DNA of 64,000 bases from Paralvinella palmiformis (Eukaryota; Annelida; Polychaeta; Terebellida; Alvinellidae), in NCBI GenBank assembly GCA_025642065.1, contig JAODUP010000035.1, positions 62,001 through 126,000 of the forward strand, in the 5' to 3' direction. Positions 61,136 to 64,000 of the stretch are shown here, one piece after another; within the stretch, counting starts at the first letter, position 1, and each line of letters starts with the position of its first letter. Under the pieces are notes generated by a model. That model did not search any database and was not told the origin of the DNA. It saw only the letters and a program-made list of their open reading frames with translations. The position numbers and the translations under genes were made by a program.

Positions 61136-61313
61136 TTTGAAGAATTAATAATTTATTTATTCATATAACTCTTTGACAGCTTATCAAAATATATCTAAAG
61201 ATATCGCATTGCTACATTTATCAAATTATCATTCAGGTGAGCGTATTGATTTGACTGAACCAAAAGATGCTCTTTTGCCAGAAGCAAAACAGAAGGGTGG
61301 TGAAACAAATTAG
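50209..61313 (+). CDS. PBZ-BRCT-PBZ-SWIM-ATP-dependent DNA ligase fusion protein, 15 exons, 622 residues
   Basis: Complete spliced gene. Exons: 50209-50317, 51125-51352, 53956-54107, 55113-55217, 55502-55643, 56145-56286, 57170-57370, 57635-57700, 57931-57985, 58744-58863, 58999-59078, 59574-59754, 60328-60431, 60564-60670, 61237-61313. All junctions are GT-AG with matching phases and the total is 1,869 bases. Domain order: PBZ finger (residues 13-33), BRCT (about 53-126), Ser/Thr-rich linker, PBZ finger (224-244), Asp tract, SWIM finger (292-311), adenylation domain (about 360-527) and OB fold (528-about 598). Ligase motifs: EKLDGVR (catalytic Lys371), FYSRLG, HLDGELF, IFDAPN, GGEGLMIR, LLKIK (Lys519, Lys521). 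The catalytic part resembles minimal ligases (Chlorella-virus type, bacterial LigE) more than LIG1, 3 or 4. The predicted job is nick or break sealing recruited by poly(ADP-ribose). An upstream noncoding exon is probable because the ATG sits one base after an acceptor AG. Confidence 0.9.
51125..54107 (+). CDS. BRCT domain, split over two exons
   Basis: Exons 51125-51352 and 53956-54107 join in phase 1 at a Gly codon. The combined segment reads LSGKNVLFLGTFSG at the first strand, then KLYGCRVTEEM, DVDIVVIGTG, and finishes RIVTADYWQDLL with the conserved BRCT tryptophan (Trp122). The order is that of a single BRCT repeat, which usually binds phosphoproteins or DNA ends. A Ser/Thr/Gln-rich linker follows. 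The 2.6-kb intron between the halves holds at least three SINE copies. Confidence 0.82.
51645..51840 (-). repeat. tRNA-derived SINE, family C, copy 2
   Basis: Same layout as 222-430: GAGTGAGTGAGG tail, TAGCCTC segment, then a diverged tRNA-like head (minus strand TTGGTTAGGACATTGCG). It lies in the second intron of the ligase gene. Confidence 0.6.
53535..53695 (-). repeat. tRNA-derived SINE, family B, copy 2
   Basis: Minus-strand head GACGCCACTATGACCTAACT GGTAGCGCAG with box B CTGGGTTCAAACCCC, followed by a TTGTTTCATC body and TTACCTTTGG. In the intron splitting the BRCT domain of the ligase gene. Confidence 0.7.
53790..53920 (-). repeat. tRNA-derived SINE head, separate type
   Basis: The minus strand has GTGGTGGCCTGATGGTAAAA and box B ATCGGTTTGAATCC followed by CCACCAC, which could pair with the 5' GTGGTGG as an acceptor stem. 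It reads as a tRNA-derived sequence, not a functional tRNA, because an anticodon arm is not clear. It ends about 35 bases before a BRCT exon. Confidence 0.5.
55502..56286 (+). CDS. Second PBZ zinc finger, acidic tract, start of SWIM finger (two exons)
   Basis: Exon 55502-55643 encodes a basic Ser/Gly linker and CKFWGKCYRKNDAHLKKY followed by RHP, a second PBZ finger with all four ligands (Cys224, Cys230, His237, His243) and closer to consensus than the first. Exon 56145-56286 opens with a GAT microsatellite translated as a run of about eleven residues, nearly all Asp, and ends DSYYC plus two bases of a split codon, the first half of the SWIM finger. Exons join in phase 1. Confidence 0.86.
55785..55935. 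repeat. Tandem duplication in a ligase intron
   Basis: TTGATTATCATTTTCAAATA, continuing TATGTGAC and later TTTACATATATGACTTT, occurs twice about 75 bases apart. Confidence 0.75.
56321..56495 (+). repeat. tRNA-derived SINE, family B, copy 3
   Basis: Head AATGTCTAGCGGTAGCATGT, box B GGGTTCGAATCCCG, body TTGACTTCGCTTCATTACCT and tail GTGGCCATAAAACATCAATT. It starts about 35 bases after the exon that ends at 56286. Confidence 0.78.
57170..57370 (+). CDS. SWIM zinc finger and pre-ligase linker exon
   Basis: Spliced to the previous exon it reads YYCDCIGWKVQKKPPNQR then TCKHLKQYLGEE. The ligands C292-x-C294, C309-x-H311 fit the SWIM pattern C-x-C-xn-C-x-H with the usual R-T-C-K-H-L context. SWIM fingers bind DNA or proteins. 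The rest of the exon (GAALILRPAKHKNISVLLAQ) leads into the adenylation domain. Donor GA|GTAAGT is strong. Confidence 0.82.
57531..57597. repeat. (AT)n microsatellite, example of many in the window
   Basis: Other long AT runs: 16431-16456, 19903-19929, 21847-21875, 27811-27839, 29307-29340, 47403-47424, 49953-49990, 57885-57914, 60830-60873, 60989-61014 and 61100-61130. GT and CA runs flank several. (GA)n is at 10291-10332 and a CG/CA run at 50117-50153. Confidence 0.95.
57635..59754 (+). CDS. Ligase adenylation (nucleotidyltransferase) domain, five exons
   Basis: Exons 57635-57700, 57931-57985, 58744-58863, 58999-59078 and 59574-59754. Motif I is EKLDGVRAYWDG with the nucleophilic Lys371. 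Motif III region includes FYSRLGNEF and HLDGELFGGRGKF (acidic Glu411). Motif IIIa is IFDAPNLGSKPFEDRL, motif IV GGEGLMIRQP (Glu498) and motif V LLKIKTFYDAE (Lys519, Lys521). All six residues expected for lysine adenylation and AMP transfer are present. The domain is only about 170 residues, matching minimal ligases rather than the larger animal enzymes with their N-terminal DNA-binding domain. Confidence 0.9.
58160..58472. mobile_element. MITE-like inverted-repeat element
   Basis: TCCATATATGCGGCATGC near the left end is matched inverted by GCATGCAGCGTATATGGA near the right end. The same end sequence occurs once more at 28077-28096, so it belongs to a repeated family. In an intron of the ligase gene. 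Confidence 0.58.
58485..58635 (+). repeat. tRNA-derived SINE, family B, copy 4 (5' truncated)
   Basis: Retains the region around box B (CCAGGTTCAGATTTAAGATC), the body (TTCACTTTGCCTCATTAACT) and the tail ending GGCTGTAAAACAGCGATTAT. Lies directly after the MITE at 58160-58472. Confidence 0.62.
60328..61313 (+). CDS. Ligase OB-fold domain and C-terminus, three exons
   Basis: Exons 60328-60431, 60564-60670 and 61237-61313. Reads AIVIGHEQGKGRN, GALRCRM, EFSVGSGLTDSLRQHPPKIG, SIITYRFQEYTNSGCPRFPT and ends at TAG 61311-61313 after a short Lys/Glu-rich tail. The G-x-G-S-G-l-x-d-x-x-R...PP-x-x-G-s-x-i-t-Y...PRFP pattern is that of the OB domain of minimal/LigE-type ligases. This domain closes over nicked DNA and contributes motif VI function. 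Confidence 0.88.
60874..61170. repeat. Inverted and direct repeats in the last ligase intron
   Basis: GTTACAGTTAATCTGTATAA at 60874-60900 is inverted at about 60955-60980 (ATACAGATTAACTGTAAC) and again at about 61078-61100. The segment ACACTTTGAAGAATTAAT, continuing with TTATTTATTCATATAACT, is directly repeated (61016-61058 and 61133-61170). Three (AT)n runs separate the blocks. Confidence 0.75.
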
Positions 61314-61598
61314 AATCTATGATTTTGTACTACCCAAGTTCATCCATGACTTTATGTGTTTTTGGAAAAAAACCTGAGCAAGACACACACCTCGGTATGA
61401 ATACACTATCCACATCATGAGGCGAAACTACTCTCCTCTTAGTCAGAAGAGGATTATTTAAAATATATGATGTAATTTTGGCATGATGCCAAGCCGAAGT
61501 TCAGTACTCTGTTAACTCAACTAAAATATTTTGATATGATAAAGATTTGATTATCTTGTATCACTTGTCCATTGGTGATGATTAAATATTTCTGATGT

Positions 61599-61898
61599 CA
61601 GACATGGGGTCAACTCAAATCCGGGATTAGAATTAATGGTCAATTTTGGAATTGATTATTTAAAAAAAAATGGAATTGGAATTAATAAATTTTGAATTGG
61701 AATTGAAGTTTCCCACAAAACATTAAATCCACTATGAATATAAACTACTCAGAGTAGGCATTCCAAGTAGGTACTCGGAGTAACTACTCATGGTAAAAAG
61801 TAGTAGGTATAAATAGTCCGTAAAAAATGGAATTGGAATTGAATTGATCAATTTGATGTGGAATTGGAATTGACCAGGTGGAATTGACCCCATGTCTG
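61599..61898. mobile_element. hAT-like MITE, copy 4, 8-bp duplication with one mismatch
   Basis: Full-length 300-bp copy: CAGACATGGGGTCAA at the left, GAATTGACCCCATGTCTG at the right. Flanks are TCTGATGT (61591-61598) and TTTGATGT (61899-61906). It is inverted relative to copy 1 in its core. It sits about 285 bases after the ligase stop codon, close to a possible ATTAAA polyadenylation signal at 61581. Confidence 0.82.
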
Positions 61899-62152
61899 TT
61901 TGATGTATAATTGCTAGAAGATTACATCAGGAGCTGGTCTAATTTTTTTCTAAGCTCGTATAGGAGCATGCAGTGCACAGCTTCTTCCGTGTGTCCTATT
62001 TTCAGATTAGGCATACCTGTAACTATCAAATTTGTGGTCATGTTAAAACCAACTACAAAATATAGAATGTTAGCTAAATGTAGAATAATAAACATGATTA
62101 AAATTAGTCGGGAATAATTATTAGCATGTACTAAATGTAAATCTCTTTTTGT

Positions 62153-62386
62153 GAGTCATTCAGGGAATGGTGACATTTTTAGATAGTTATTTATTTTGTT
62201 AATTTATGGCTGTCACATTATAATGTTATGGAGTCATTCAGGGAATGGTGTCTTTTTTAGATAGTTATTTAATTTGTTAATTTATGGCTGTCACATTATA
62301 ATGTTAGGGAGTCATTCAGGGAATGGTGACATTTTTAGATAGTTATTTATTTTGTTAATTTATGGCTGTCACATTATAATGTTAGG
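62153..62386. repeat. 78-bp tandem repeat, three copies
   Basis: Units begin at 62153, 62231 and 62309 with GAGTCATTCAGGGAATGGTG and end TCACATTATAATGTTA. They are almost identical. No coding frame is conserved. Confidence 0.93.
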
Positions 62387-62399
62387 GAGTGATACTTAA

Positions 62400-64000
62400 A
62401 TTATTCTGTGTGATTGAAGTAGACTTCACATTTACTACATTTAAACCATTTGTTATGTACTTATGTCGAAGGATTTACTCCATGTATGGTGAAATGTTGA
62501 TATTGCGTAATCTGGAATGTGATACAATTTCCTTATCTGTGATAAATGTTATATATATAACTGTTGATATAAGATAACTCACAAGATAACTCGGGTCATC
62601 CACTCGGAGAACTTGTCTTTGATCTATGGTATATTTTAAACCAGCTCTTAAAGCTCACCTGTTTAAAGCTGTTTTTCTGGGTATGACATTTTATATGAAT
62701 TTTATATGAATTTTAGTTAATGTTTGAATGGCTTTTTCAGGTTTTAATATTCACATTAACATTTTCATGAGCTTACATAAATCTTAATACACATACACTC
62801 ACAAAGCTTCGATATGGCATTGCCACAGAATGGCTCATAGTGCAATGAGCAGCTGCATACTATCAAATCAAGTCTCTGTATGAAGATTATATGATCATTT
62901 CATTACCATGTAGAAGGATCCTTTGTCAATATGTTAGGATGTGACTAAGTAAGATTAAGGCTAAACAAAAATTAATCATTCGTATAAACCTTCCTTGTCA
63001 TAATGATAAAAAAAATTGAAATCATGGAGAGATAATTTAGACACATTAATGTATATTAATGTAATATCTGAGGTTTGTGATTATAGTTTTGTGGAATTAT
63101 GCATAATTGTTGTTATTAGTATGTGTGTGTGTGTGTGTGTGTGTGAATCAGATATTGATCTGAAATAAATAAGTGAATCAAAATGAACTGAATAATGCTG
63201 TGACATTAACTGTTCTTTTTAATGGAATCAGCATTTAGTCAGTATATGAGTCAATGAGTGATTAAGTCAATGAATGAATATATCACTAATTGAGTGAGTT
63301 GTAAAGTGAGTGATTGTTAAACCTAAACAAATATTGAAGCCCACTTTCAAATAAAATAATGTCCTGTTTAAATGTACATAATGTTTTCCAAGTGTTTCAA
63401 CTAATTACCACAAATATAATACTTAACACAGCACCCTATTATTACCCATAAGGTGATTAGAGCTACACTAATAGAATGTCGAATCTTTCGGAAGACCAAT
63501 GACAACTACTGATATGTCAATAATTTATCCCATACTGTTGATCCTGTGGTAGTCCTATGGTAAGATTCTGGATCACAACATGTTAATTCTAGTAGACGAG
63601 TCAAATATGATTGGGGCATACTAGAGATATCCAAAAATCACTGTCTGGGATCGTGCGTTCATGTCCCACTGAAAATATGACAAAATTGTTTGATCAAGTT
63701 CATAAATTATTATATATTTTGGGATGAATAATGGATAGCACTTCTGATGGGTTGCAGACAGTGTTCCAGCTAGGTTTTGAAAGGTACAGGGCGCAGTTGG
63801 CAGATGCGGGACACTTTTACGCGTGAAAGATATTTTTGATGGCACATCATTTGAAATCAGTTTTTTTAGTTAACTTTAGCATTTAGTAAATTTTATGGAA
63901 TGGAGCTTGTGACAGTATCATAATTACCAATAACACGGGGCGCCCTATAAATACACAGGGCGCAAAATAAAACGTACAGGGCGCAGTTAAATAGGGGCAG
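62400..64000. other. Intergenic, no gene seen
   Basis: Contains a (GT)n run at 63121-63144 and a block with repeated ACAGGGCGCAG motifs (63786-63795, 63955-63987), probably the edge of another repeat. Confidence 0.45.

Noticed and set aside
1..64000. CRISPR arrays, bacterial operons, rRNA genes
   Set aside because: None seen; direct repeats here are microsatellites, tandem duplications or transposon ends, and the genes are spliced.

Overview
This is a eukaryotic, animal-like genomic window. It is AT-rich, has many introns with GT-AG splice sites, and is full of (AT)n and (GT)n microsatellites, tRNA-derived SINEs, LINE fragments and short inverted-repeat transposons. There are no operons, ribosome binding sites or bacterial features. 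The gene content (a metazoan-type NO VEIN-like giant ATPase, a BTBD17-like BTB/BACK protein, THAP-, BED- and P2X7-like fragments) points to an invertebrate, probably marine and possibly a lophotrochozoan such as a mollusc. The species cannot be named from the sequence.

Layout. (1) 1086-23911, minus strand: one large gene of at least 30 coding exons, about 2,350 codons, running off the left edge. It encodes a NO VEIN/sacsin-type GHKL (histidine-kinase-like ATPase) protein. Two single-base frame breaks interrupt an otherwise consistent model. Its introns carry several MITE-like elements. (2) 24130-44000: a gene-poor stretch of mobile-element debris: a LINE reverse-transcriptase pseudogene with an internal 63-bp tandem expansion, a 1-kb inverted-repeat element, SINEs, THAP- and P2X7-like fragments, and a decayed 1.9-kb hAT transposon with a probable 8-bp target duplication. 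(3) 44684-46108, plus strand: a BTB/BACK (BTBD17-like) gene whose coding region is one uninterrupted exon. (4) 46109-50200: intergenic DNA with repeats. (5) 50209-61313, plus strand: a complete 15-exon gene for a 622-residue protein with the order PBZ, BRCT, PBZ, SWIM, ATP-dependent ligase adenylation domain, OB fold. (6) 61314-64000: intergenic DNA with a hAT-like MITE and a 78-bp tandem repeat.

The most interesting item is the ligase gene. Its catalytic part is a minimal ligase of the viral/bacterial kind, unlike the usual animal LIG1/3/4. It is preceded by two poly(ADP-ribose)-binding zinc fingers, a BRCT domain and a SWIM zinc finger. This architecture predicts a DNA end-joining enzyme recruited by poly(ADP-ribose). 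The three protein-coding genes show no evident pathway link to one another. Domain assignments are by motif recognition only; no database search was run.
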